NCBI RefSeq assembly: GCF_026745355.1
Contig: NC_079203.1
Coordinates: forward strand, 39,156,492 to 39,220,491
DNA: 64,000 bases
Direction of reading: 5' to 3'
Source of the DNA: Beta vulgaris subsp. vulgaris
Taxonomy: Eukaryota > Streptophyta > Magnoliopsida > Caryophyllales > Amaranthaceae
A program made the translations under genes and the position numbers. Below, piece by piece: positions 23,796 to 34,800 of this stretch. The notes beneath the pieces were generated by a model, which saw only the letters and a program-made list of their open reading frames with translations, had not been told where the DNA came from and made no database searches. Position 1 is the first letter of the stretch; each line of letters starts with the position of its first letter.

Positions 23796-23813
23796 TCCCC
23801 GGCAACGACGCCA
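23796..23813 (-). other. Primer binding site of the Athila element (tRNA-Asp type)
   Basis: On the minus strand TGGCGTCGTTGCCGGGGA, an 18-base match (one apparent mismatch) to the complement of the 3' end of plant tRNA-Asp, the primer characteristic of Athila. It lies 5 bases inside the LTR end. Confidence 0.85.
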
Positions 23814-23818
23814 AAATT

Positions 23819-25402
23819 TGATGCGTGTCGTTTCCGCAACAAAATTAAATTTATAAATCACTCACTAACTCTAACAAATAGATAGGGAAAGTAAGGATCG
23901 AACCCACAGAGACTGCGTTATTATCTTAAACTAATTGTTTACTTATATAAATGACTATTATTAAATAAATATGGGGGGTTTTTTCGAATATCACTTCTAT
24001 ACTCAAACTATTAAACTAAAATTTAAAATACAAATTGCAGGAAATTAATTCGCTTTTAAAATATAATAAAGAAGCTAATAGGAGACATGTAACTTTCTAT
24101 AGATATTGGGTATAATCATTGATTCATTCGACTAGCCTAGGATAGATAGGTTAACTATATAACCCATTGAAAGCAAGTAGATTACTAGTTTTATTTTTCG
24201 TACTCGTTAAATCCCGTGAAAGCACGCAAATTTAATCCTAATCAAGCTAAATTAATCCAACCATGAAAGCATGTATCAAACTATCAAACTTGACAGCATT
24301 AGAAACACCAAACAACTGAACCCAAATTAACCTGTAAGCTGCAACTAATAGAAATCAGTTATTACACAAGATTCTAGCAATTATAATTAGACCAGAAAGC
24401 TGCAACCTAATTAAAAATATAATTAATCTAGCAATGGAAACATGAAATAATTTAGGTGATCAAACTAAATCAATAAACATGAATCAAAAGCCAAATAATA
24501 GACCTTGTATACATACCCAAAAGAAACTAATCGTTTATAACACAAACAAAGACGTAATCTCATAAACCCATATATCAAATAGTCAATTACATGTTCCTAC
24601 TAGTGTAAAACTACTCTAAATTAGACATAAAAACACAGAAAATAGATAGAAGAGAGTAGAGAAAACTCATGAGGGGATGAATTTCTGGACTGAAATCTTC
24701 GTATTCCTTCATTTCGTCGCTCTATTGCCGCCTTTATTTCGTCGCTCTACTGCCGCCTCCCTCCTTTATTATCCGTCTATCTCCTCTTTTTCATAAAGAA
24801 TTTTTTTTTTCCTTTCAATACTCCCGTAGTGTTTATTTTTTTGTTTGCAACCTTGGGCTTAGCCCATCTTTTCCTTAATTCCTTGTACGGCTACGTGTCT
24901 TCTAAACCAAGAAAAGGTTTCTTTTGTTTCTTTTGTTTCTTTTCTTTGTTTTCTTTTTATTCTCTCTTAGACTCCTACTTCTTTCATTTTGTAATTGTAT
25001 ATGTATATAGGCTGCTTCTTTGTAATGTACTTTCGACCCAGTAAACAGCTGACTTAGCACTTGCTTCCTTCTCCAAAGTTGTAGATTTCGATCTCAGCTT
25101 TCCATAGCCACTTGAATCGTCTCGTTTTGACTCCGTATGAGTGAGATATGACCAAAATAATATATCCGCCCTGCAGAATTAGTAATATTCGAATTTAGTG
25201 CATCTTTTCGAACTCCATTCAAATAGGTTATCACTAAATAATTGACATAGTCACAAATTTACCTTTTAAACACTAAAAATAATTACCAAGTGATTAAACG
25301 GAAATATTCTAAAAGTATAATATTTAACCCATATAACTCAACAAATGACACTAAAAGGTATTATATTAGAGGGTAAAAATATGTATAAATAGACACTTGT
25401 CA
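23819..25402 (-). repeat. Athila 5' LTR
   Basis: On the minus strand it starts TGACAAGTGTCTATTTATAC at 25402 and ends CGACACGCATCA at 23819, so it has TG...CA ends and is about 1.58 kb. The boundary on the inner side is fixed by the primer binding site. No coding region is present. The bases right of it (25403 onward) belong to a different, MULE-type repeat. Confidence 0.83.
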
Positions 25403-25780
25403 ATAGTCACTGCATGTCTTTTACATGTACATTACTTAGATTATCATTGCATCTCTTATACATGTACATTAAGGCCAATATGATGTTCACTGAATGTTTT
25501 TATCAAGCACATTATCTTGCTCCATTGTTCAGTCAAAATATACTTCTTGATATGTTCATGTACATTGTATTTTATGTTAATGTTCGGTTTATGTCTTTCA
25601 CATGTACATTTTACTTAAATCTTCATTTCATGTCTTTTACATGTACATTGTATTTACTTAGATGTTCATTGTATGTCTTTTACATGTACATTGATTTTAG
25701 GATGATAGTCACCGCATGTATTTTACAAGTGCATTATCTTACTCATATTCCTAAACCTCACACAATTCATTTGTTCTCAG

Positions 25781-25909
25781 TTTGACAGGATCAAGCAACT
25801 GAGAATCCAGTACTGCATTGACATTCTCATGAGTAAAGTCAACAACCGTGCTGCCTGGGTTGCTGATTCTGCCAAGGCGCAAGCTAAAGGGAAGTCCAAA
25901 CACACATAG
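25781..25909 (+). CDS. Terminal exon of an unknown second gene in the MULE region (partial)
   Basis: After an acceptor (TGTTCTCAG) there are 42 open codons ending in TAG at 25907-25909: F-D-R-I-K-Q-L-R, then QYCIDIL, then a basic Ala/Lys-rich tail. Upstream is AT-rich DNA full of ACATGTACATT words, compatible with an intron, and the rest of the gene would be lost at the Athila junction (25402). It converges on the FAR1-like gene. By general layout it could be the tail of a Ulp1-like second MULE gene, but no catalytic motif is present to show it. Confidence 0.45.
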   Translation, partial: FDRIKQLRIQYCIDILMSKVNNRAAWVADSAKAQAKGKSKHT

Positions 25910-26648
25910 ATTCAACTCCGCGCTTTTCCAGCAATTTGTAATAGTCGCTTTTTGTTGTACTAAACCAAACATCTGATCGCCCCGCACCCCAACCATTTCT
26001 AGAATTACTTTTGTGTTAACAAAACAATACCATTGCTTGATACTTCTTTTCTAGAATACTTTTGTATAGCAACAGCTACTAACTTTTGAGCAGGTAAACA
26101 TTCCAATGTTTGTATCTGCTAATGTCAAAATATTTGACATATATTCTATCCCATGTGTGATTTGGACAAATTTGCTCTTTACTCCTTTTTATAGGTTGTA
26201 CATTATCATTACTTTTATGTTAACTCAATTTTCTCTGTAGTTCAAACATTCAAATAATTATACACATTTTCTAACATATTTTCAAATAATAACCTCGTGT
26301 TTTCAAGTGATTCCAACATTCAAAAGTGTGACTTCACCATTTTTACATCACATTAGGTGCCAAAATACAAACCTTTTTACCCATATCTTTAGCATGTACA
26401 TGATCAATACTTTCATCTTCACTAACTAAAGTTAACATATACACCAATTATAAACATTGTATAAGTTAACACCACCTCCAATTCATAACAAGCAGTTTTT
26501 TGGGTGTTTTGGACCAAGTACAACGTGAATGAGCTACATGAATTACAAAAAATAAATAGTGTATCAACAACTCATTCATGGTGGACTACGTTTCATTTCC
26601 CAAAAAGCTCTTCAAAATATTCATGTTAGGTGACCAAAATATCGCTTC

Positions 26649-29600
26649 TCAATTACCGAACGGCTTCTCAAAATATTCGTGGTAGACTTCCAAAGCGGCT
26701 TTGTGATGCGGCTGCTCAACTTTACTACCTTCCCCAGGGATGTGGTTAATAGGGGAATAATCATCAGGGCCATACACATCAAGAAGAGACTTGTTCTGTG
26801 TTGAGTGAGCTACAATGCTTTCTTCAGGGATATCAATGTATTCCTGTAATAGACAAAGTTAGCTGGCTAAACTAATTTAAAAAAATTATCTTTTAATTAC
26901 ATTGACCATTCACCATGTTGAAATTGTACAAGATTACTAAGACACAAAGAACATTGCCATATATACAATGTACATCGTTTCAGCATATCCACACAAATAT
27001 GCCATCATGGTATCCTACTACCACATAATCATACAATGAACATGTAACAATAACAGATGAACACATATAATACCAATGTACATCAATACACAAAATATGC
27101 CATCATGATATCCTACTATCCAAATAACCCAATAATGAACATGTTACAATAACAGATGAACATTTGGGGAATAACATTATACAATGATTACCTAAACAGA
27201 TTTTTGCGCTTTTGCCTTGTTCCTCAGTGCAGCTTTCTCAGCAGTTTTCTTCCACCCTCTTAACCTGTTCACCTGCTTCTCCACAATGCTTTTCAACCTT
27301 ACATTTCTAGTTCCTTTCTTCCTCTTTTTAGGTGGATCTTTCACAACAGGATATAACAAATTTTGCACGTCATCAATTGTGATTGATTCATTAACCTTCC
27401 CAATAAGCAACCCAACCTTTGACTTCAAATCACTTAAAGCATTCTCCACAACCTTCCTAGCAGCTATGTCATGTTGAGTTGAATTGATTATGGATAAAGC
27501 ATCCCTTGTAGTTTGAACACGCCACACCGACGCTTGAAAAATGTTTACATCCTTGCCAACGTCATCGTTAACTCTTGTACACATATCATGTTTTGCCCAT
27601 CTACCCAAAATGTATCTTTGGGGAATTTTTTCAACATTATGTATATGAAAAATCCTCAATGAATGGGAACATAATAAACCCATCTCAGTGAAATACTTGC
27701 ATGTGCAATCAATTGTCATATTTTGTTGGTCAAATCTAACAAGATGCATTAGATATTCTTTCTCAGTGCGGCCCACATGGTATTCAAAGAAAGGGGGATC
27801 ATACTTGACTAGTTTCTGGCAAAATGACGCACCTCTTATGAAATTTTCCTCGAATGTCAAGTACACAGCCACAATGTATATCTTATTCGCCTAATTTAGT
27901 AACTTAACATCTACAAATGCTAGATGTTTGTTGCCATTAAGTGCATTGTAATCTTCACCATTCTCCCTATCCCTCCATTCCTCAACAACATCTATAAAAA
28001 CCTTGTAGAAATCGCAAAGGCCTTGCATGCTATGAAGCCTTTGATTCAAGGAATGGTTTGTAGTCTCACTTCTTTGAGAAGACAGCACCCCCCCTAAGAA
28101 GTAATCCTTGGAGTAAACTGGACACCACATCTTCCTTAACTTGTACAACCTAATCAACCAAGGACATGCAACACACTTGTACTTGGTAATCATACTGCAT
28201 ACATAATACAGTGAACAACTCTGATAAATCCAATGATCATTCGCCTTACACCAATGAACAATATTTGTTAATGAATGAACATAAATTTGTACACATCCAT
28301 AATATAATGTACATTACATCATGACATTTATTGAGCTAAAAATCACATAATAATAATGTACATTAATACAACAATATTCTATTCATCAACGCAGGCACAA
28401 CCGTAATCATACCACACACACAATACAGTGAATGATCAATACCCTTTGAGGCTTTGACAATGTAGATTCCCTTTCTCAACACTCATTTGATAATGTACAT
28501 TAAATCATCACAATTATTGAGATCGGAATAACATACTAATGCTGTAAATTTAATCAACAAATCTTACATTCAACAAAATATTCATTATGCATTGAACATT
28601 GAGCTGAAACCAATGAACAATAAAACAACAATTGAACATATGTTCATTATGCATTGAACATTGAGCTGAAAACAATGAACAATAAAACAACAATTGAACA
28701 ACTAAAACTCCTTTACCTTTTCCAATAGTGCTTGAACTCACTCTTGGTCTCATAATGTTTTAGAACATAATTGAATAGATCCACAAATCCAGCCTTTCCC
28801 CTCAATGCTTTTATATTGTTGATGGAATTTTCCCCTATGTGCCATATACACAGACGATGTATAACATTGGGAAAAACAATGCTTATAGCCTTGGCCATCG
28901 CGGCATCTTGGTTGGTCATTATGGTAATCGGCGACCTACCTTCCATACTTTTTCAAAAACGAGTCAAACAACCACGCAAAAGAATCGGTGTCTTCGTTTA
29001 ATAGGAAACCAACTCCAAACATCACATTCCTTTGGTGATGGTTCATCCCAACAAACGGACCGCAAATTATCCCATTCTTATTCGTGCGGTACGTTGTATC
29101 ATGAACAACTAAATCTCCAAACACTTCATAATCCTTTCTCATTCTTCCATCTCTTTAAAAAAAACTTATTAAGTGCCATATAGCATCTAGTGGAACATCA
29201 TAATAAAAATCATATTCCACTGCTTGTGTTTGCGTAAAGTTCTTAATCAGTTGGTTACTATCACAACCATCAAGTTCTTTCTTTCTTTGAGTATCAACTG
29301 CATCATAAGCATCCCTGTTCGCAAAACCAAGATTTGCAGATCCCCCAGCTTGCTTCCTCAATACACGCACAGCTTTAGCAACCCCAACTCTACAACTTCT
29401 CAAATTATTAATCATGTGCAATTGTTCAACTATCACTTTCCTATGAGATCTTATTAAATGTCTTTGTTTCAATGGCATCATGGGGTGATTGTGAATCATA
29501 TGGTGCTTAGTAACAATAAAAAGTCCAGACTCTTTGGAAACATCAAATTGAATAAACGCTTTACATCCACAACGTTGATCAAACTTAGTATATGCCTGTG

Positions 29601-30774
29601 CCAAAAAGAACATCATGCATACTCTAGTGAATATTGGCTTTGCAGTAATGATCATCCCCAGCATTTTTTTAAACACTATGATTTGAACCAAATCAAATAA
29701 CTACCTCATGTATACTAATTTATACCACGATATATAATAATATATGATATACTAATGTACATATTATCATGACCACACACAACATACCAAATACCTCAAG
29801 TATACTCTAGTGAACATTAGCTTTCAGTTAATGATCATCACATCCATAACACTACTATATAAATTTAATGTACATATTATCATGACCTACATTAAACCAC
29901 ACACAACATAACACATACCTTAGCCACACTACCTTTAGTGTCTTTCAATCCTTCACGACTACAAACCAAAAAACGTTGTCTGATGGCCTTTGTATCATAT
30001 CTCCAACAAACTTTGCCCTTCCGGATACCAAATCCGCATTTAAATGCATACTCATTGTATAATTTGTAAGCTTCTTCATCATTAGCAACTTCTTTGTGTA
30101 TAAATTCAGACGTCTCACACTCAACGTATTCTACAGACACAAAAAAATAAAAATATTAACACATAACAAATATTAACCCTCATATAGAATCATGTACATT
30201 GGATGTCACTAAATTGATCACTAAAATACCCTAACTGTACTATTGTTGTTATTGCACGTAAATTACATCATTTTCCACTTTTTCCCTCCATTTGGCAAAT
30301 TGAGTATCATGAAACACATAAAGGTTTACACATGCAAAACAGGAAAACATCCATACTTTCAACTTTTGGGAATTTATAATAGACATACATGAATATAAGG
30401 TACATTCCAATGAAGAACACAATAAATGAAAAATAAATGAGACAAAGCATTAAATTGCTTCTTGCATAATAAATCAGAGACATACAAAGTGAATGATTGA
30501 CTTATGTAACCACCAAAGTAAAAATTGGCTGCGCATATTGACACTTCATGGGATAACATTAAACATATCTGAAGTACGTAACCAAAGTACAAACTGCCAC
30601 TGTACATTAATAGTCAACACATTGAACAGTGTTAATTCCCAAATGCACGTTCCTATATTCTTGCACATCAACCAACATGCATTTGTACATCAAAAAAGAG
30701 CTACGTAGCTAAATACCATTCTTCTTCTCTAATTCATCTTCTTCTCTTTCTCCTTCATTCCCTAAATCTTCCAT
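26649..30774 (-). pseudogene. FAR1-RELATED SEQUENCE / MULE transposase, five exons, with stops and a frameshift
   Basis: Exons on the minus strand: 30774-30717 (acidic N-terminus), 30130-29919 and the start of 29595-28717 (FAR1 DNA-binding region: EAYKLYNEYAFKCGFGIRKG; RCGCKAF; MIHNHP), the rest of 29595-28717 (MULE core: VVHDTTYRTNKNGIICGPFV, ITIMTNQDAAMAKAI, RLCIWHI), 28194-27192 (SWIM finger: C-T-C-K-Y-F, then CSHSLRIFHIH), and 26843-26649. All four introns are GT-AG with compatible phases, giving about 780 codons, a normal FRS length. Lesions: TAA at 29155-29157, a tandem AGGT duplication near 28936-28943, TAG at 27891-27893 and TAG at 27192-27194. FAR1 proteins derive from MULE transposases and some are transcription factors. 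Decay and repeat context favour a transposon pseudogene. Confidence 0.85.
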
Positions 30775-31836
30775 TGCATTATCAAGAACAACATTATCAA
30801 CATCATTTTACTATATCCTCCATTTTTCCAACTTTTGTACCATGAAACTTGCAAAGATTTACAAAATGCAAAACCAAAAATCCCCCAAAGTAAACTTTGC
30901 CAAATTATGATAGAAAATTATGAAACTCAGAAAGAAATCAGTGAAGAAGAAAAAAAAGAGAGAGACTTTACATGCTTCTTCTAAAATTAATGAGAGAGAA
31001 ATAGAGTGAATGATTGATTGATGTAAGTTACAAAGTACAACATGACATTGCATGAGATAACCCAAGGTGGCCCACTTCAAAAAAGGAGCCAAAACTCAGC
31101 CGAAATTTGCCCCCCCTAAAATACAAGAAACGACACCGTTTTGCACGAGGTGTAGGTTGCTCATCCTAGACCTCGGTGCAGGATCTAAATTGCGTAGGGA
31201 GAGCACCATGTGTCACCGTTTCTGACTTAGGCACGCCTTTTAATATATTAGTATAGATTTGAGAATTCTTAAAATTGGGCTATTATTATAAAGGTTGGAA
31301 TTAGGCCAATTTCAATTCCAAATTTCTGGATTTCCCAAATATGTCATTTGGCCCAATTTCACATTTAGAAATAAAATGCTCATTCCCCACCATAACATTA
31401 ATAAATTTTGATGCGATATTTAACCATCTTCAAATTGAGAGGCGAAGGCGACTAATAAGAGTTACACTTGTGACTTATGTGGAAGTTGACTAGTTGAACT
31501 TTTACTTGAACATAACCAACAACGTTCCCACTTCCCACTTCCCACTTTCCACTTTCACTTCCCGCTGCTGGAATTTCGCTCGACAGGCCGCCATTAACAC
31601 TTTCATTCCCTTTCTTTTTCTGTAAGTCTTCTTCATCACCTTGCATTTTTCCATTACTTTCTTATCTGCCTTTTTAATTCGTTTCGTAAATTCATGTTTC
31701 CTGATTTTGTACTTCTTCCTTCATTTCCCTTTTCCCCCCTTTTTTTTTTCTTTTGCGAATTTCTACTCTTCAATCTTCAATCTTTTTTTTCTCTTAGTGA
31801 AAAATTTCGTCAATTTTTTTAGGTTTATTTTGAGAA
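30775..31836. other. Region between the MULE-type gene and SAE1
   Basis: Holds the upstream flank of the FAR1-like gene and, from about 31400, the promoter/leader of SAE1. The last ~230 bases are pyrimidine-rich (TTCACTTCCC and CTTTTTTTTT runs), as is common in plant 5' leaders. The words CTTCCCACTT are repeated near 31530. I see no clear TATA box. Around 31080-31230 is a G/C-richer block (ACGACACCGTTTTGCACG...) that may be the edge of a repeat. Confidence 0.45.
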
Positions 31837-34800
31837 ATGGATGGAGAGGAGTTGACCGAGCAAGAAACTGCGTTGTATGATCGTCAAATTAGGGTATGGG
31901 GTGCTGATGCGCAACGAAGGTATAATCTTAATTGCTACTTTCCTCTTTTTCATGTCACTATTTTGGTGGAATTATTTAATTTGATCTGTTTGGCTATTGA
32001 TAAATTAATTGAACTTATGAATTCCACCTCCCCGCTTTGGGTTTTTGCCGAACTGAACTTATTCGAATTTACTTTTATAACTTATTTGAACGTATTCGAA
32101 TTATCCGAACTTGTTATTTTGGTTGAAACTTAAATTGACTTAAATTGAAGAGGACGGACCCTTAGTTTGTGTTATGTTCTGACTTCTGAGCAAATGTAAC
32201 ACTGTTTTGGCAGATAAATTTGCATGCTGTATTTGAAAATTTGTTCAATCCACGTCTTTTTTTATCCATGCCATACTTTTAGAAAGCTCTCTTATAGATG
32301 TTGCATTCTTTTCTTCTGTAAATGCTCCAATTTTTCGGAATTTCTTTTTCTTAATAATAAATTGCTTAGTCGTAGTTAGAATTGTTAGGATTGAACAAAT
32401 GCGAAGCTCACAACTGCATTACGGTTCGTGTGTGTGTGTGTGAGTGACTTTGTTTTTGTCCAAGGTGTATTTCTTATTTCTGACGCAGAATGATTATCTG
32501 CAGTTTAGGCGTGAATGCTTATAAGTCATATCTTTTATACTTGTTTGGTTTTGATGCTATAGATTGAGCAAAGCGCATGTGCTGGTTGGCGGGATGAAGG
32601 GAACAGTTTCTGAGGTTTATTTCCCTGATCTCTTTTCCTTTTTGCAAGAATTTGCTTGATGCAATATATTACAAAAAGTTTATACCCTGCCGGCTTTTTG
32701 AGTATATTACAGGTCTGCAAGAACATTGTGTTAGCTGGTGTTGGAAGTGTTACATTGGTGGATGATAGTCCAGTGACAGAGGAAGCACTGAGTGCTAACT
32801 TCTTGATTCCTCCTAATGAGAAGCTCTATGCTGGACGTTCAATTGCAGAGGTTTGCTGTGACTCTTTGAAGGATTTTAACCCAATGGTTCACGTCTCTGT
32901 GGAAAAAGGTCTGCAGCTTCGCAGAATACCCTATATATGTTCTCTATTGAAGTTTATTTTTCCTGACCATGTTCTTGTATTAATTGGTTGTTAGCTATGG
33001 TATTGGTTCTAAATTTGAGGGACACTTAGCTGTCAAGTTTGCCAGGTTGGGATTATATGGCTCTTGTGGTAACATGAGTTTTTGGATTGTTGGATATTGA
33101 CGTACTGCTTGCTGAATATTTCATTATTTGATATCTCGCAGCACCAAGTCTGATGCTATGTTCAGAATCAAGTTGATATATTCTTGGAAAAGAAGTTATC
33201 AGGAAATAGTATGGAACTTATTGCTAATTAAGTTTTTACACTTATATAATGTGAAATTTTTCGAAAAGTAAATGATATACATGATTTCCTTTGTTTGGCT
33301 TGGTAAGAGAGCCTGATTTGGTGAGGTGATTAATTGTGACCATACCGAGAAGCTATTTTACTTGGACTCCCCTCAAATCATTAGATGTATCCAACATAGA
33401 TAGTTCATACTCTGCTGTGCTTACTTATGATTTCCAAGGATCATAGTGTATTTGGATGATAATTCATCATAATTGGAGATTTTAGTGTATTGAGACTTTT
33501 ATTCTTCACGTCTTTATGGTTAAGTTAATGTGCTTTTGACTCTGGCTGTGGCTTGGTTTGTTGGGGTTTAGTCAGCTAGTCTTACACTTTGTCAAGGTTA
33601 TTCACTCTTGGTCGTTGATATCAAGTCTTTCACATTGACTGATGAAGTGCATCAACAGATGTTTTTGCTTTTATTAAAAATGTTAATGTGTCCTTGGTAT
33701 TGGTTTTACATCATGAAACTGTGAATATCACGACAGCAAAATGCTTGTAACTGTGACTTGCTGATTGAGGAAGGCTTGTTAGTGGAAGGTAGTTTCCATC
33801 TATGTCAATTATCAGCAACTATTCTTGGGAAAGAAAATCCAAGCTCTTAACATGGCAGTCCCAGGTTGGGTTGTGAGGCTGCATAAGGTTGGGAAATTTG
33901 ATGGTTAGAATTTTGTGGTAATGTTGCAGATACTGTAGAGGAAAGAATCAGTCATCTAAAGGATCATTAAGCTGAGGTCTGTGTTAGATGAATTTTGAGT
34001 TCAAGGGTTTAACTTACTTGATAATGTGGAATCAAGAATCCACCTCAATAGATGGTTTGAACATAGAGAAGAAACAATTACATGCTTCCTCTAAATGTAC
34101 AGTACCAAAAAATTGCATCAGTAGTCAAACTCACTTTCAAATTTTGCTATGAGTCAAGGGAAGTAGAGAGGTTATTAAGGACACAAGATATGTTTGCCGT
34201 TAGCTCTTTACTTGTTATTATTTTGCAAAGTAGATAAATATGGCTCCTTCAAGGAAAATGTTATACTAATATGTGGCTGTCTATCAGAAATTGAACTTGA
34301 ATCTGAAAATACGAAACACAAATTGTCCAAACTATATAAATTTGTTTAGTATCTTATACTAATTTACTTGTATCAAATAATCTTTGGTTTTCCAAGTGAT
34401 ATGCTTTTTCGGTATTGATGTTGGTAGAAAGGTTTGGGTAATCAAAAATATATTCTTGCAGGTGATTTATCAAATCTTAGTACAAATTTTCTTGAGAAGT
34501 TTGATGTTGTTATAGTCAGCGGTTGCTCTCAGAGCACAAAGGTAGACAATGTCTTGTATACTTCCTCTATCAAAATCCTTGGCACATGTCAAAATAGAAT
34601 TGTCAGAATACTTGCTATATACCATAAATGAAGGACTTCTTTTGACCCCTACACTTCCTGAATTTCTCTTAAAAAAGTTGGTGGTCCCACACTTTATCCT
34701 TTAAAAACGCATACTTTTTCCTTAACTAATGTTTTTTAGTTCAAAAAGTTGTAGTCCTCTACTTTCTCTTTCTACCTTTCCTGAAAATTCCCTACTTTCT

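Larger units (their letters stand above)
20559..25402 (-). mobile_element. Truncated Athila-type Gypsy retrotransposon (5' LTR, gag, protease, RT)
   Basis: Read on the minus strand: 5' LTR (25402 to 23819), tRNA-Asp-type primer binding site (23813-23796), gag (about 23665-23013), then protease and reverse transcriptase (to 20559). The polymerase stops at the RT/RNase H border where the LTR at 19191-20558 was inserted. RNase H, integrase, envelope-like region and 3' LTR are absent from the window. Several stops and frameshifts show an old, inactive copy. Confidence 0.92.
25403..31100 (-). mobile_element. MULE-type transposon with FAR1-like transposase, left part missing; ends not defined
   Basis: Defined by its genes: a five-exon FAR1/MULE transposase on the minus strand and a converging plus-strand terminal exon at 25781-25909. 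Non-coding parts are sprinkled with a TGTACATT-like word. The left side is cut by the Athila LTR. I could not identify terminal inverted repeats or a 9-bp duplication, so the right limit (about 31100) is approximate. A domesticated or host FAR1-related gene is an alternative to a transposon. Confidence 0.6.
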
